Positions 1-12,586 of a DNA stretch of 64,000 nucleotides are shown piece after piece. Source of the DNA: Andrena cerasifolii (lineage: Eukaryota; Arthropoda; Insecta; Hymenoptera; Andrenidae). The stretch spans positions 3,906,001 to 3,970,000 of the forward strand of contig NC_135118.1 of NCBI RefSeq assembly GCF_050908995.1, given 5' to 3'. Numbering within the stretch: position 1 is the first letter of the stretch; every line of letters begins with the position of its first letter. Position numbers and translations under genes: made by a program. Under the pieces are notes generated by a model. That model was given only the letters and a program-made list of their open reading frames with translations, searched no databases and was not told the DNA's origin.

Positions 1-1040
1 TACGGTACGGAGAACTATACAACCGTTTGCTTCTGCTGCACAACCGAGATTCCCTTATCCCCACCACCGCCGCCACCACCACCCGAGGAAACTCGTCTCC
101 TACAATCCCTCTACCTAAGAACCTAACCCCACTTTTCGCCCCGTCGGCCACGGATCACAGGCAACTTCGGGTCGCTTCGCCGGGAGCGCAAAGGGGGTTC
201 GGCTACCGTCGGTTCAGGTATCGCTGGGGCTCCGTACGCATGCGCAGAAACACAAAATCCACGAGTTCTCTCTGTGTCGTCCTGCCAGTGATGGGCAAAA
301 TTTTTATTCCGATGGACATCTCCAATAAGAGGCGAATAATTCAGACAGTTTTATCAACCGTACTAGCATTGTTCCAAGTGAATGTGTTCTGTAAAAGTAG
401 ATTTCTCTCTTACCTTCACTGTCGAATAATTGTTTATCCGTGCCTCTTCGACACTTCGAGTAGTTAGTATACGATAGGATTTCATATCAAGATTTTAATC
501 CTATTGTGAAATTTAGATTTTTATTAGGAAACGTACGGGAGGCATGCGTTTAGGGTTATGTTTTATGAGATGGGACAATGGAATCGTAACTTACTTACCT
601 AACCTCTCATCGGTTCGGTCTGTATTACTCAATATTCATTAAGGTCCCTATTAGTTAATCCTGGTTTCGTTATAAGCACACTGTCGATTTAAATGACAAT
701 TTAGCTGCCGCTGCGATTCTGACCCACAGCTGAAATGAGAAAGATGGGTTTTGATGTCTCTTGGAAAGAGGGATCATAGAAAATGCGGTCGAAGCAAGTT
801 AGACGAGAAACATTGCACGATACGTTATAGAGGCCACGTGTTTCGTATTACAAATGCCAAGCTTAGCGTATCGTTTTGCGCGTGAAATTGCACACCGCTC
901 TAGATTAACACTGCGGTGGACAGCAATCATCGTTACCAAATAATTGCTACCTTTTATCGATCACCATTAATCCGCAACGCTAATACAAACTTGCATCATA
1001 CGCCAAAGAAACGAAAGCATAACGAAATTCAAACCACTGC

Positions 1041-1076
<36 letters not shown>

Positions 1077-1928
1077 GGGAAACCCTTTAGCGTACAGAGA
1101 TACAAAATTATTATCATTATTACGTAGAAAGATAAAAATAAGAGAAAGTTATAAAATATATATATATATATAAAATAATAACATAAAATAAAATAAAATA
1201 ATATAATATAATATAAAATAAAATAAAATCACAAAGATAAAAATGCCTAATCCCGGAGCAAGAGAAAATTTACGATAGAAGATCTATGGTAAAGCTATCA
1301 TTCGTGCTATCAAGAATGTTACTGTAGTCATTCGTACGAGCTCTACGAATTTTTGGGAACGCGATACGCTCGCCGGCGAAGGCGTTGGATTGCACATCGT
1401 GTGTTATTCGTATCGCGAGTCGCGACACATCTGCAACGCCAGATACATTACGAGCCGTCATTCGAATCCGTTTCGTGCTCTACAATTATATATCAATAGA
1501 AATTTATCCGACGTTGCATATCTATTTAAAGCGTCCGGTTAATTAATTTCGCTGGATCATGTTCTTATCTGAGATCGAGGATCTCTGATGATGTAATAAC
1601 ACGGCGTCTCCCTGCCTCCATCATCACAAGGTACTTCAGTCGAGATCCCTGTTCCTAGTGATAACTTCGAGAAATAATGGAGACATTAAGTGCTTAAAAA
1701 AGAAACCATTGTGGAAATCAATATCCTTGTCTCCCTGGCAGCTTACTAATTCTTTCATAATATTACGCCAGACTGTAATCGTATAGCGCACCGATAATTC
1801 CTGCGCGATCACGCTCAGACGATACCAGTCTTAACGTTTCGTTACATTTATTTCATTTCGAGCAGTCACAGATTGAATCTATGGATGCAATACCATGCAT
1901 ACGAAACTTGAAACAATGACTCAAGGCC
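1..1928. other. Left end without a supportable gene
   Basis: No open frame here looks like a conserved protein. The first 470 bases are less AT-rich and contain a CCACCN-like run near 60-85. An open frame runs through them, but its translation is Pro/Thr/Arg-rich and unrecognised, and no splice signals define an exon. From about 480 to 1900 the sequence is AT-rich with scattered stops. It could be intergenic or intronic. Confidence 0.4.
1041..1240. repeat. ATT trinucleotide microsatellite followed by AT-rich simple repeats
   Basis: An uninterrupted (ATT)n run covers about 1041-1074. A (TA)n run follows near 1157-1172, then repeated AAAAT/AATAT units to about 1230. This is simple sequence that probably mutates by slippage, and no function is implied. 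Confidence 0.9.
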
Positions 1929-2001
1929 GGTCCTGTGGCGCAACGGATAACGCGTCTGACTACGGATCAGAAGATTCCAGGTTCGAATCCTGGCAGGATC
2001 G
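1929..2001 (+). tRNA. tRNA-Arg (anticodon ACG)
   Basis: This is a 73-nt cloverleaf. The acceptor arms GGTCCTG and CAGGATC pair with one G-T wobble, and the discriminator base is G. The anticodon loop CTACGGA reads anticodon ACG inside a TCTGA/TCAGA stem. The T arm holds the box-B motif GGTTCGAATCC, and the D arm starts GTGGCGCAACGG, matching box A. No intron is present and CCA is not encoded, as expected for a nuclear gene. A run of T (TTTTTT, about 2006-2012) just downstream would serve as the RNA polymerase III terminator. The gene decodes CGU and, with inosine at position 34, CGC and CGA. Confidence 0.96.
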
Positions 2002-5000
2002 AGTGATTTTTTTCCTTTTAAATTTTTCAACTGTTTTACGGAAGCCTCGCGTTCCTACGTCATGGTAATTACGATAATGAAAAGTTGAAAATATTTTGAA
2101 TTAACGCCATTCTCGTACGGTAGATGGAAGAGGTATAGCGAGATCGTAAAATAAATCAACGAGCGATGGCACCGATTAATGTAGCAGTCGTAAGTCCTAA
2201 TTCAAGCTTCGGGTTGCTGTCTCGAATTTCTATCAGTTCGCTTATGCCAACGCTCGATGGCATTCAACTTGTTTCCTCAAATTCTCCACTAATTTTACGA
2301 CCTTGCTATATATCTACTTTTTCCAACTAATAGGTATACCGAAATTAGGATCCTTACGAACATTCGTATCGATCGAAAATGAAAAGGAATTAATAAATGA
2401 GTTTGACAGCACGTAAGTCTAAACTAAACAAGGGTCATGCTACGTTTAAAACAAAAAATATCTTCAATGCATTCTAATGGAACCGTTTCCACCAAAAGCT
2501 AAGCTAAAACATAGCATCGCACAGCATAGCTTAGCTTCCCGGTGGATTCCCGGCTTAAAATGTGAGAGCTTAAACAAATTATGAAATTTCTGAAATTTCG
2601 ATCTTCCAAAATTGGTGCAGGTTCTGTCATTGTAAACGCTACGAATCGCGTCTAAACGCGATTAAAGGAACGCGTATGTATGTACATATGTACTAGCATC
2701 GTGGTGTTTCCAGAATTGAAGTTGCTCGAAATCACAAGTCGCTGACTAACAGCCTCGCTTACTCACGTTTCCCGCGAGAAGACACACATTCACCGTGCGA
2801 CTATGCATACTTTTAGGGATCGTTCACACCGTTGGGTGGGAGGGGCGGACAGGGAGAAACAGGTTCGACAGGCGGGAATATTTTGTCCAACGAAAATATC
2901 CTAACCTAACCGCGTCTCCGTGCTTCTAGAAAATCAACAAAAACGAAGCGTGCTCTGTCCTGCGCCGTTCGAGCCCCTCCGCTCGCCGGCGAATCTTTTG
3001 TCCCGCGGCCGGGACGCTCGAGGGACGCCTCGGCTCTTATCGCCGGTCAAAATATCTCACACCTGGGAAAAGGTAGACTCGTGTTGACCGTTCCGACCCG
3101 AAAGGTACACGAGTCGCCCTTTGCCAGCACTTTCTCTCGCTATTTAGCCACTCGATGATGTTTATAGGCGGGCTGGGAAAGGAATGCCGACACGCGTGGG
3201 AATATCCATCGTGATTCCTCGTTAATGCGTTTCACGCCCACGACGGAGGATGACTCGCAGGAATATCGTCTGGGGGATTAGCGGCAGAATAGTACTATAA
3301 ATAGTAATTCTGAATTTCGCTTAAGGGGATGCGTATATAAAAGGACATCTACTTAATAACGTGGAAACTAATTGGAAGCGAGCGTAGTCGGTGGGTCAAA
3401 TAAATTAACCCAGTATGCAGGCCGGGAACCGGTTGCAACGACGTGTAAACTGAGAAGGGCTATCAAGGCAAGGATGCTTGCGAGGAATACGAAATTGACG
3501 AAATCATTCTGGCCTTATGTATTTGTTATGTAAAGTTACTGCTATTTTATCGGCGATTAGATCGAGCTGTTACCGTGTTCATTGGGAGTTGTAGATAAAA
3601 CGGTGAACGGATATCGTAGTCATTTGTGATAGGACCAACCAGGCAACCCAATACTAGTTTCGAGTATTAGAGTTTTCAGCCGACCACTGCCTTGTGCAGG
3701 AAAAGAGGGATATTTCAAAATAAATAAATTTCAATATAAATTTATATATATATATAAATATTGTTAGGGCATCACATTTTGTATCTTAAATTTATATTTG
3801 TATTTATCACAAACGATCGTGCATTTTTCAGGAGTCAGTTTATTATCAGCATTATCAAGCATCTAGTAGTTAGTGGTAGGGAGCAGAGTCAATATTATAT
3901 AGCTTCCATTCGATAGTAGAACAAAAAATGTTTTTATCGTACGTGGCTGGGAATACAATCTGTATATACCTTATGTATGCAATACAATTATATACGCAAT
4001 TATTATATTGTTATGTACATAATAATTATGTATTAGTTGAGAACCTGAGACGTCCTTTAATGAAGAACGAAGAGTTACGATTCGGGGACTGCCCCCTCCC
4101 GGTTCGGTTAATTGGCCCTCCACTTGCAGTTGCGAGAGCTCTCTTGACAACGAAATATCCCTCGAACCGTCGGATTTTTGACTGGAAAAGGCTTCTCTTA
4201 CCTGCGGTCTGCGGGTAGGCGTCGACGTGGCGCGATACTCGATACATCAGCTGCTACGGGCCTACCCGTGACTTCGCCATAGAGAATGGCGTGTGTTTCG
4301 GAAGAGTGGGGTCAAGAAAGAAAGGGACCGGTTTTTCTGGTTTTCAATCTCTGCCGGCCCCTCGCGCAGCCCATTCTCTTGCTGCCTTCCCCTCTTGCAA
4401 TAGGATGTGTATATTTCGAACCAGATATATATTTCATCCTTTGTGCCACCAAGCGGAGGCCCGACTTCGTCTTTATCCACTTTTGCCAGCGGATCCATCG
4501 AATCTTAAAACTTTCTCGCCTATAAAACATTCCACGGTGTCCGGCACCTATCAAGTCGCACAGAAACATTTTAACGTTCGATGCTTGACAATATCATTTA
4601 TTTATTTTAATTATTCCTCAATCACAAACATATTTGCTATGCAATATATTATCAGGAACTGTACAGTTTTATAATAATGTAATCATGCCATACGATTGCA
4701 ATAGTGTTATGATGTAAGTTTTCACTGTTGATAACACAGCGCTCCTACCTACTGGCGATAATGCGAACACGCGAAGGGAAATGCAAGGAGTTTTTTTGTA
4801 AGATTTGAAACGTTTCCTTTATGGATTTCGAAAAGTCGAGTGAATCAAGGTATCGTGGTTTTGAAGCTGGAAAGTGTGCGATTACACGAGCTGCAAATTG
4901 TACTGCAGGCTACATTCTAGTTATTTATACGTTTGCTTAAAAAAACACGATAAACGAGGGCACGGAGTACTGGAACTGGCATGTAGTCATTCGCGCCGTA

Positions 5001-5408
5001 TAGTCGGTACGTAACAGTGGCGCGATCTGCAACTAGGAGAACGTTCGCCAGTGTCATTTGTTTCCGACAACGGGATTTACAGGAACGAATCGAACTTAAA
5101 GTAAACGTGAAATTATCTTGCGGTTATAATGCTACGTCTGGCACTGCGGGTTTAGATTTATCTTACGGTGTTTTAAAATCATTCCTTGACGTTTCGCAAT
5201 AATGTTTATCAAGAGTTCATGGGCCTGCCGATAGTGAAGAGAATCTTATTACTCTTACCCAGAGCGCTTACCGTTAAAGTTTAATTTTCTTTATTTTAGA
5301 TCATTGTGCTCACGTTTATCCATCGAAAATGTCTATTTCGGTGCGTTGCTCGTTAATTGTTCACCGATTTTAAGGGATCAGAAATCTTTAATACGTTTTC
5401 CTGTGCAG
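2002..5408. other. Intergenic / possible 5' region of AFMID, no gene resolved
   Basis: About 2750-3300 is more GC-rich, with several CpGs and a stretch near 2980-3040 that could be a promoter, but no conserved coding sequence is visible on either strand. The missing first exon of AFMID should lie somewhere before 5409; no ATG with a phase-0 donor could be chosen with confidence. Confidence 0.4.
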
Positions 5409-8400
5409 AATCACGAAAAGAACTATACTCCCAGCTGGTGGAGCAAACGATACGGAAACGAGGAAATACTGCTGCAGCACTCAAAACTCGCCGCAGAAGG
5501 TGAATGACGTTTCCAGGTATTTTTTACTTTGTAAAATTCACAGAGGGGATAATTATTTGTCTGTTCCAGTTACGAGGGACGCTCGTAGAACCCTTAATTG
5601 CGAACTTGATATTCCGTACGGCGCTACGGATCGGACGAAATACGATGTATACGGAACTAACCTACCTAAATGTGCGCGTATAAATGTATTTTTTTACTTT
5701 TAAGTTTATAATGGTAAATAGTTCGATCCGTCACAGATTTAGATAATTACTTAGAGATAATATTATCTACGAGTGAAATCCTTTAGCTCGACGTGGCGTC
5801 GCAGGCGAAGTACGTATTATAAAGTTTAATACTTTCCTCTGTGGCGGTGCCATATTGTGCGTGAAGGGGCGAACACGTAACGTGGCATCAACTATAGGCA
5901 GAAAATATTAGTCGCTGGTAGACAATATACAGGGCGACACACTATACGGAAGATTGATTGTACATCGTTTGCCGCAGGCCTGGGCAACATCTTCCACGAC
6001 CCCCACTACTAGTCTACCAGTTCCCCCACTATTAATCACTCCATATCCTCCTACTGTGATTTATTTCGCATGACGGCGAATATGCATATGTACTTATACA
6101 AATGACCCAAATGGATATGGTGGGGGTCGCTGAGAAGTGGGGAAATAAGTCGCATGTAGGCTCGCGAGCCGCAAGTTGCCCAGGCCTGGTTTGCAGGACG
6201 ATGTACTGAACTACAGGGTATTCGAAAAGTTATTGCGTATTTTGATGGAACAAGGCGAACTTTAGACGTGCGTCTTAAGGGGTTATACCTGGTCAGGCGG
6301 CCGAAAAGAGGCGAATATTTGTGAATTGTTTTCTTAAGCAGCGGAAGCATATATTTTTACAAAACTTTTGCGCTTAAAAGAGCAACATTTAAAGAACATT
6401 TGGTAATTTTTTCGTAGAAAAATAGTTACGTTTATAATAAAGTAACAACCGACATCCAAGAAGCATTTTTAAAAATTTGCTTTCGCGGTGAGCACTGCTT
6501 CGGTGCCAGATTATCTAAAATCAAAATACAAAAATGATTTCGGTAATATATTAAGTATCCTCAGACTGACGGAGGGAATTTTCCGAAATATTAATTTAAA
6601 ATAAAATGGCGGCTATTTAAATTTGAAATCCTGATTTTTTTCGCGTGATTTTTGCACGAAAAAATCAGGATTTCAACTTTAAATAGCGTTTTGTTTTTAA
6701 TTAATATTTCGGAAAATTCTCGCCATCAATCTGAGGATACATTAATATATTAAAGAAACCTTTTTTGTTTTTGATTTTAGATAATCTGGTTCCGAATGGC
6801 AGTGCTCACCGCAAAAGCAAATTTTTAAAAAGGATTCTTGGATGTGGGTTATTTTATTATTATATATTTTCTAAAATTAGAAAATGTTCTTTAAATGTTG
6901 CTCTTTTAAGTGCAAAAAGTTCTGTAAGAATACATGCTTCCGCTTTTTAAAAAAAAATTTAGGAATTTGAGGACGTGTAGTGTTTATAAAAATAGACGAA
7001 AATGTCACGGGTAACGTAAGTTCGCAAATAAACTCCGTCAGAGTACTATGTGACTTATTGTTAGTACAGCATTATTGTTATCATTACACTGCGTTCCACA
7101 TTAGAGCGTACTCGTTTCGCGCAGGGATACACTGTTGATTGGTAGTAAACCGGCAGAGAAAGTGCTACGACCAATCACGAAAGTGCTACGACCAATCACG
7201 AAAGTGCTTCGACCAATAGCGTGTGTCAGATCCGAGGGAGCTGCGCAGATCGGTCGCAAATCAGTCGGGGCGTTGGTACGCTCTTATGTGGAACGCAGTG
7301 GGTATACGATATACAGAACGGGTTTGGACGGGTGGTATAACCGAGAATAAAGTAATTCCTTGCGCAAAAATAAATCAAAAATATGGAATGCAATTGTTTT
7401 ATATGCAAATTCGTCTGGAATGCGCGCACCTGATTAAAAGTCAGCAGAATTTATCAGTATACATGGTAAAATCGCGAAAGATATGAATTCAGAAATAAGT
7501 CGAAATTGTAGAATAATTTTTTTCCAAATCAGGCTTCACCTTTGAGATTATCGACTTTGAAAATCTACCGAGTTCGCGTGCATTTGACTAAAAAAGTCCA
7601 TACCACTTCCAAATCAATTATATTTTGAAAAGAAAGCCCCGTTCGGGGAAAGGTATTTTATAATTTCATCGTATTTGTACACGAGGGTTTATTTCACTTT
7701 AATTTCTGTTGATTTTTAGTCACGTGCGCGCACACTAGACGTATTTTCGAACTCGATTTTCGGGAAACGAAGACTCATACACAAACAAAATTATTCGACA
7801 TTTTCGATTTGTTGTTTGCATAAGAAATTACTTTTCACCAAATTGTACCACCCGTCCTCACCTAACCTGTACATAAACATAAAAGTCGAGAAAGTAGCTT
7901 TAAATGGTGAGTATTGTCTGCCTTAACTACATAGAAATTCTTGCCGAGATCTATGATCTCTTTTGCTTTTACACTTACTGGTTTTTCTTTCAAGATACGA
8001 TTTTATCTCGTTTTATATTAATTTTCTAAGCTAATACAAGGCTTGCATAAATTGAATTTCAGATGCTCCCGTACTCGTATTTATTCACGGCGGATATTGG
8101 CAAGAAGGCGGCAAAGAGCTGGCTGCGTTTGCGGCGCCCGTGTTCGTTGCCAAAGGGATCAAAGTTATAACAGTTGGCTACGATTTATGCCCTAACGGTA
8201 AACTCCGCCCTCTTCCTATCCCCGTTTGATAATCTCAAAAATATCCTAATTAATTTCATGCACCGCATTTCAGTCAGACTTGGAGACATAGTGTCACAGA
8301 TAAAAACAGTGATAGAGCAAATACTGAAATCCGCCTCGAGTAACGGGAATCGGTACGCTGCGTGTAATCAGTATTTAAACGAAGGTCGATTCGATTAATT

Positions 8401-9076
8401 TGCAATGTAATTATTAAATTAAACGAATGAACGCAGGGTCGTCTGGGTTGCTGGCCATAGCGCTGGGGCGCATTTAGCAGTGAGCCTTTTATACGATAAA
8501 TTATGGTTGGACAAAATGATGGAATATGGTTACCTGAAACTGCTAAAAGGTGTCGTTCTACTTAGCGGTATTTACAGTTTGAAACCCCTACTCGGTACCA
8601 CTATCAACGACAATTTACAGCTGACAAAGTAAGTTTCTTCGTAGGTGCCCATGAATTCATAGTGAATCGATTTATTAGCTGCCTGTATTTGGAAATCATA
8701 ACACAAGTTAATGTAACTTTCATATTTATATGATTCAGAGATGAAATCGAGGCATATAGTTTCAACGCTATCGACACTAAAAATTACAAACCCATCGAGG
8801 GATTTAAAGTTATTGTAACTTGCGGGGAAGCCGATTCTCCAGTGTTCATCAATGAGACACAAGAATGTGCTCAGGTAGCCATCATCGTTTTCATTGTTTC
8901 TAGGTAGATTGTTGGTCTCCTGTCTCTTTTTGTTTTAGAAACTTATTAAAATGGTGGACCATGTTCAATATATTCTGCTCCGGGAAAATGTCGATCACTT
9001 CGATATAGCGGAGAGGCTGGTGAATACAGAATACATTTTAACAAAACTGTTGCTGAGTAATATATTACGCGACTAG
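5409..9076 (+). CDS. AFMID: Kynurenine formamidase (arylformamidase), 5' end incomplete
   Basis: This enzyme hydrolyses N-formyl-kynurenine to kynurenine and formate, the second step of tryptophan breakdown and, in insects, of ommochrome pigment synthesis. It is an alpha/beta-hydrolase of the cytosol. Exons: 5409-5499, 5570-5671 (or to 5677), 8063-8197, 8274-8352, 8437-8628, 8739-8874, 8939-9076; phases agree throughout and give 290 codons plus stop. Visible motifs are HGGYWQ (oxyanion-hole motif typical of this family), nucleophile elbow GHSAGAH, the acid in CGEADSP and the catalytic histidine in VDHFD. The first exon begins at an acceptor (TGTGCAG) with no in-frame ATG upstream, so roughly 10-15 N-terminal residues and the start codon lie in an unseen 5' exon. 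The 2.4-kb second intron carries a foldback element and a second repeat. The gene converges on the DAXX-like gene, with stop codons 290 bases apart. Confidence 0.9.
6279..6945. mobile_element. TTAA-type foldback MITE (family 1, truncated right end)
   Basis: It begins after a TTAA at 6275-6278 with terminal sequence GGGGTTATACCTGG. The left arm (about 6340-6520) is repeated inverted at about 6765-6945, so the element can fold into a long hairpin. The terminal 60-65 bases of the right arm are missing. A second copy lies at 47631-48097 in an intron of PARL. It has no coding capacity. TTAA targets are used by the piggyBac superfamily, which is the likely source of the transposase. Confidence 0.8.
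7105..7300. repeat. Interspersed repeat containing ATTGGTCGTAG-type units (copy 1 of 3)
   Basis: Sequence around CGCGCAGGGATACACTG, a threefold short tandem unit (AAAGTGCTWCGACCAAT) and a GATCGGTCGCAAATC segment recur inverted at about 57447-57600 and partly at about 33665-33745. Only this copy has the short unit amplified three times (about 7160-7220). No ends or target duplication could be fixed, so the element class is unknown. Confidence 0.65.
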
Positions 9077-9366
9077 TAAGGGCCAAGAAGTGAAGAAATA
9101 ATATGAAAACCTGCAGCTTTGGCGAAAACTATTTATAAATAACATTCTATATATAACAATCGTATATATATGTTGGTGTTCGTATAAAATTTATTAAGTT
9201 TAACATATATCGGTGTAGCAATACATTGAGGTTAAATTACAAACTGTAAAAAACTGAATACATTTATCCTACTCCGGTTTATCCTGCTGCAGACTGGTCA
9301 TCTGTCACCTTGTAAGTGTTTTGCGTAACAATGATCAAGATGAACAACTACCAGTTCTTGCTCGCG

Positions 9367-12300
9367 TCATTTCGGCTTAGACGGATGCTGCAGTGCAGTC
9401 TCTTCCTGCTTTTTCGTTAATAATACAGTCCGGTTAGTTTGAGGAATTTCTATGATTTTCCTATTGAAGTGTTTTATCTGTACGTTTTTCGCCTGATTGC
9501 TAGCATTGGTTTGATGATTAGTAGACACCGTAGCTGGTAAGCGCATAATCGTAGGTCCTCTGTTTATATCTACCGCTTGATGCATCGATGTTATAATTCG
9601 ACCATTCTGCGATTTTATCAAATTACTCGCACCCATGTCTCGCGGATTCAACCTCACATAATTGTTCGTAATGTTCTTTACATTAATTATACTTTTGCCC
9701 GCTGGTATCACTAACGTTTTGTATTTACCTTTCACGAGAGGAAGTACGTTCGAGCCAATTTGAATTGTGCATTGCGCAAGTGTAGGAGTTTCATTTGGTA
9801 CTTCTGCTGTAAGGTCTATGATCCCACTACTGTTTAATGTCTTTGAAGTACCTCCACCTGTGCTTGATTTATCTATTTTCTCTCGCACATCCTCCCATGT
9901 CGTAGGAGGTTTAGCAAATGAACGTACTCGTAGCAGTGGCTTTTCTTTCTCTAATGGTATATTATCCGCTGATTCGTCATTGATATTATTAGGTTCATTC
10001 TCTACAACACACATATACATATAAAATCTAAATGCTGCCTTTTTATATCTTTGGCAATTAAGTCTTTTTCATTGATATTATGTTTGAACACTAACCTTTT
10101 ACTTCACCGACGAGGCTTTTATCTACCTCAGTGTTTTCATCTACTTCTGTAGGCAATATTGCATCGGGTGAAGGATCAGGCAATGGTGCTGTATCCATTT
10201 TTTCTGTCGATTCCGACTTAGAATTATCCTTGGGATTAGGAATGTTTGTACTGCCATCAGCGCTATTCGATCTTACATTATTATCGTCACTTGTTGACTT
10301 TAAATTATTATCGTCACCTGTTGACTTTAAATTATTATCGACACTCGTTGACTTTAAATTATCATCGACACTTGTTGACTTTAAATTATTATCGTCACTT
10401 TTTGACTTTAAATTATCATCGTCACTTGTTGACTTTAAATTATTATCGTCACTTGGTGACTTTAAATTATTATCGTCACCGTCCTTTAATTTGTCGCTCG
10501 CATTTATCTTACACTTTTCGTCCACCTCTATAACGTCCGGATCAGTTTTATCCGAACTGGGTTCGTCGGTTCCGTCTTTACCGCCTTTAGAAGGCTTGCC
10601 TCCGTCCGTGCTGTTCTCGTCCTGCTCTATACTCAGGTTCATGTCGTCTAAGCTGGTGTCATTTTCATTATCGATGTCCTCATCCTCGTTCTCTATACTA
10701 TCCTCTTCGTCTTCTTCATTCTCCGACGACGTTTTCGAGTCGCAAATTTCATCCTTCATTTCTTCCTGCTTCCTCACAAACTCCTGGAATACATTCGTCA
10801 ATCGCTTTTCACCCTCCCTTTTGTTCTGAATTAACTTCTCGGCCAGCTCTGGATTCTTTAAAGCGGGATCATCGTCCTGATTCTCAAGAAATAATGAAAA
10901 CGTGTCCCAGTAATCGTTCCGCCGGGAGCGTTGTAAATATTCTCCTAATTCGGCAAATGCTTTCTTTGCTAGAACAGAATGGAATTGCGACTAATCGAAT
11001 CCGGAGGCACGCGAACTTCGCTTACAATTCTAATTTACTCACCGATTTGTTGCTGTTTCTTAGTATCCAAATCTAAATCATGTAGTTCATTGCATTTCTT
11101 AACGCACTCCAGGATATCTCTGAAATCTGGAAAAATTATTGCCTGCGCGAAAGCACCGATTTTTTTGTGTTTGTTCCTCTTAGATATTTTGGAGTTGATA
11201 AAGCTTGTAATAGCATGATCCACGGCAACAATTCCAGTTGTACTGAAATGCTTTGGTCTTAAGTATTGCCGTTCTGCGTCAGCGTTCTCTCCCGTGTACT
11301 CGCAATACTTGTTATAAAGCTCCACCATTCGATACTTGTACTTTTCTAATTTAATATAATTACTATTACTCTCGCCATCGAAATCTAGCTCCGATTCCTC
11401 CAGTTTCACGATAATCTTCTGACAGTGGAGCATCGCACGTTCTATCTTTTTAATTTTCTCAGAGACAGGATTATCTTCCTGTGCGTCTTCGTAATTTTCA
11501 TTAGATTCTTTCAAATCGTCACTATCAGTTACACGCTCTGTACTCGAACACGACGCAATGGCTTCGTTGGAACAATTATCGATTGTTTTGCTCGCGCTGG
11601 ATGCGTAATTTCTGCCGTTTAACAGCAGGGTCGATTTACCGATGCAGCGATTTTTCATTTCGTTCATTACGTCTGTGATATGTACGTACACCTGACTATT
11701 CGTTATACAGTTCCTTTTCTCGTTTAAAAAGTTAATGAATGCCTCCGAATTGGCGTACGCTGCGTCTAGTTGCTCGTAGCGCCTCTTCAACTTGTTAACG
11801 ATAGCTTTCATATCTTCGGAGCGATCCTTTTGCAAGCATAAACTGATGAACATCGGAAATATGTCCTGTCCCACTGGCGAGAATGTTTTCCTTTCTTTTA
11901 CAATCAATTTCGGCTTCAATATTACTTTTTCTTTGCTCTCTTCCTTACTTGAAAGTTCGTTCGCACATTGCTTCGTATTAGACTCTTCGACATTGCTTCC
12001 TTCTTCCAGCACAAATACTTTCTTACTATTTTCAAGGCCAATGTCACCGTCGCTGCTCATTTCTGACACTTTCCTCTTTTTCCCGCATGTCTCCTTCCTT
12101 TCTGTTTCCTCTGAAATAACTTCCGTTTTTACAGGCGAAACAGAATCGTCTTGCGACTTAATAACAGAAACGCGCTCCTTGTTGCTTTCGGTCTGTAATA
12201 AAACAACATGCACGTTCTTCGGCTCGTAATCGGTACTACGATATTTGTAAATAACCATCGAGAATTTATAAGCTACGGGATGAGATAACTGGATAGACGC

Positions 12301-12370
12301 ATGTACACACCTGTTCTGTTCTCTTTTCTTCGTCGTCTGACGAGATACAGATGACCTCATCCTTCTCCAT
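9367..12370 (-). CDS. DAXX: DAXX-like protein (H3.3 chaperone / SUMO-binding co-repressor)
   Basis: DAXX deposits histone H3.3 with ATRX/XNP and represses transcription through SUMO-dependent contacts in the nucleus. Exons on the minus strand: 12370-12311, 12192-11043, 10968-10096, 10001-9367; in phase, 905 aa. The first exon encodes EVICISSDDEE, an acidic SUMO-interacting motif at the extreme N-terminus. The second exon has a helical region (ISLCLQKDRSEDMKAIVNKL) at the place of the DAXX helical bundle. The histone-binding domain follows, starting near ESELDFDGESNSNYIKLEK and continuing across the exon 2/3 junction through KAFAELGEYLQRSRRNDYWD and FLENQDDDPALKNPELAEKL. This matches the family order. 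The C-terminal part is acidic, then has a nine-residue tandem repeat, and ends with a second candidate SUMO motif, IIDLTAE. The start at 12370 is preferred over the out-of-phase ATG at 12360 because it keeps exon phase and gives the SUMO motif. Confidence 0.9.
10263..10488 (-). repeat. 27-bp coding tandem repeat in DAXX (DDNNLKSTS units)
   Basis: About eight head-to-tail copies of a 27-bp unit encode variants of the nonapeptide DDNNLKSTS (also SPS, SKS, VDNNLKSTG, ending DDNNVRSNS). The period is a multiple of three, so copy-number change leaves the frame intact. The repeat sits in the acidic, disordered linker after the histone-binding domain and before the C-terminal SUMO-type motif. The units differ by a few bases, so it is not a very recent expansion. 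Confidence 0.93.
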
Positions 12371-12586
12371 ACTCGTTAGATCTAACTAAACGAAAGTTAA
12401 ATCGCGTTGGATAGCGAGAAATATCTGTTGATGAATTCTGTAAGACTTCTTCGATTGTTGAGATGCTGAAAATTAATAATCGACTCAATCCTACTTGCAT
12501 TGTAAACATGCCAATGCGTACGTTACGCTGCGTGCAATAGGGCGCCAACATTTGCTTAAAAACAGTCCCTTCCGTTGACTTTAATG
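12371..12586. promoter_or_regulatory. Upstream region of the DAXX-like gene
   Basis: These 216 bases separate the DAXX start codon from a transposon and must hold at least part of its 5' leader and promoter. No TATA box or other clear motif is seen. The transposon inserted only about 218 bp before the start codon. Confidence 0.3.

Noticed and set aside
27..467. 146-aa open frame at the left end
   Set aside because: It does not use a clear ATG context, has no recognisable domain, and its composition follows a CCACC-type run; no splice or codon evidence supports it.
2897..2912. CCTAACCTAACC as a telomere remnant
   Set aside because: There are only two units, which is expected by chance in a window of this size.
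10131..10829. Open frames on the plus strand across the DAXX repeat
   Set aside because: They are antisense shadows of the 27-bp coding repeat (Leu/Ser-rich and Tyr/His/Leu-rich). The minus strand gives a protein consistent with DAXX.
12357..12551. Alternative DAXX upstream frame and the ATG at 12360
   Set aside because: The ATG at 12360 is out of phase with the exon 2 reading frame after splicing. The frame starting at 12370 stays in phase and encodes a sensible N-terminus.
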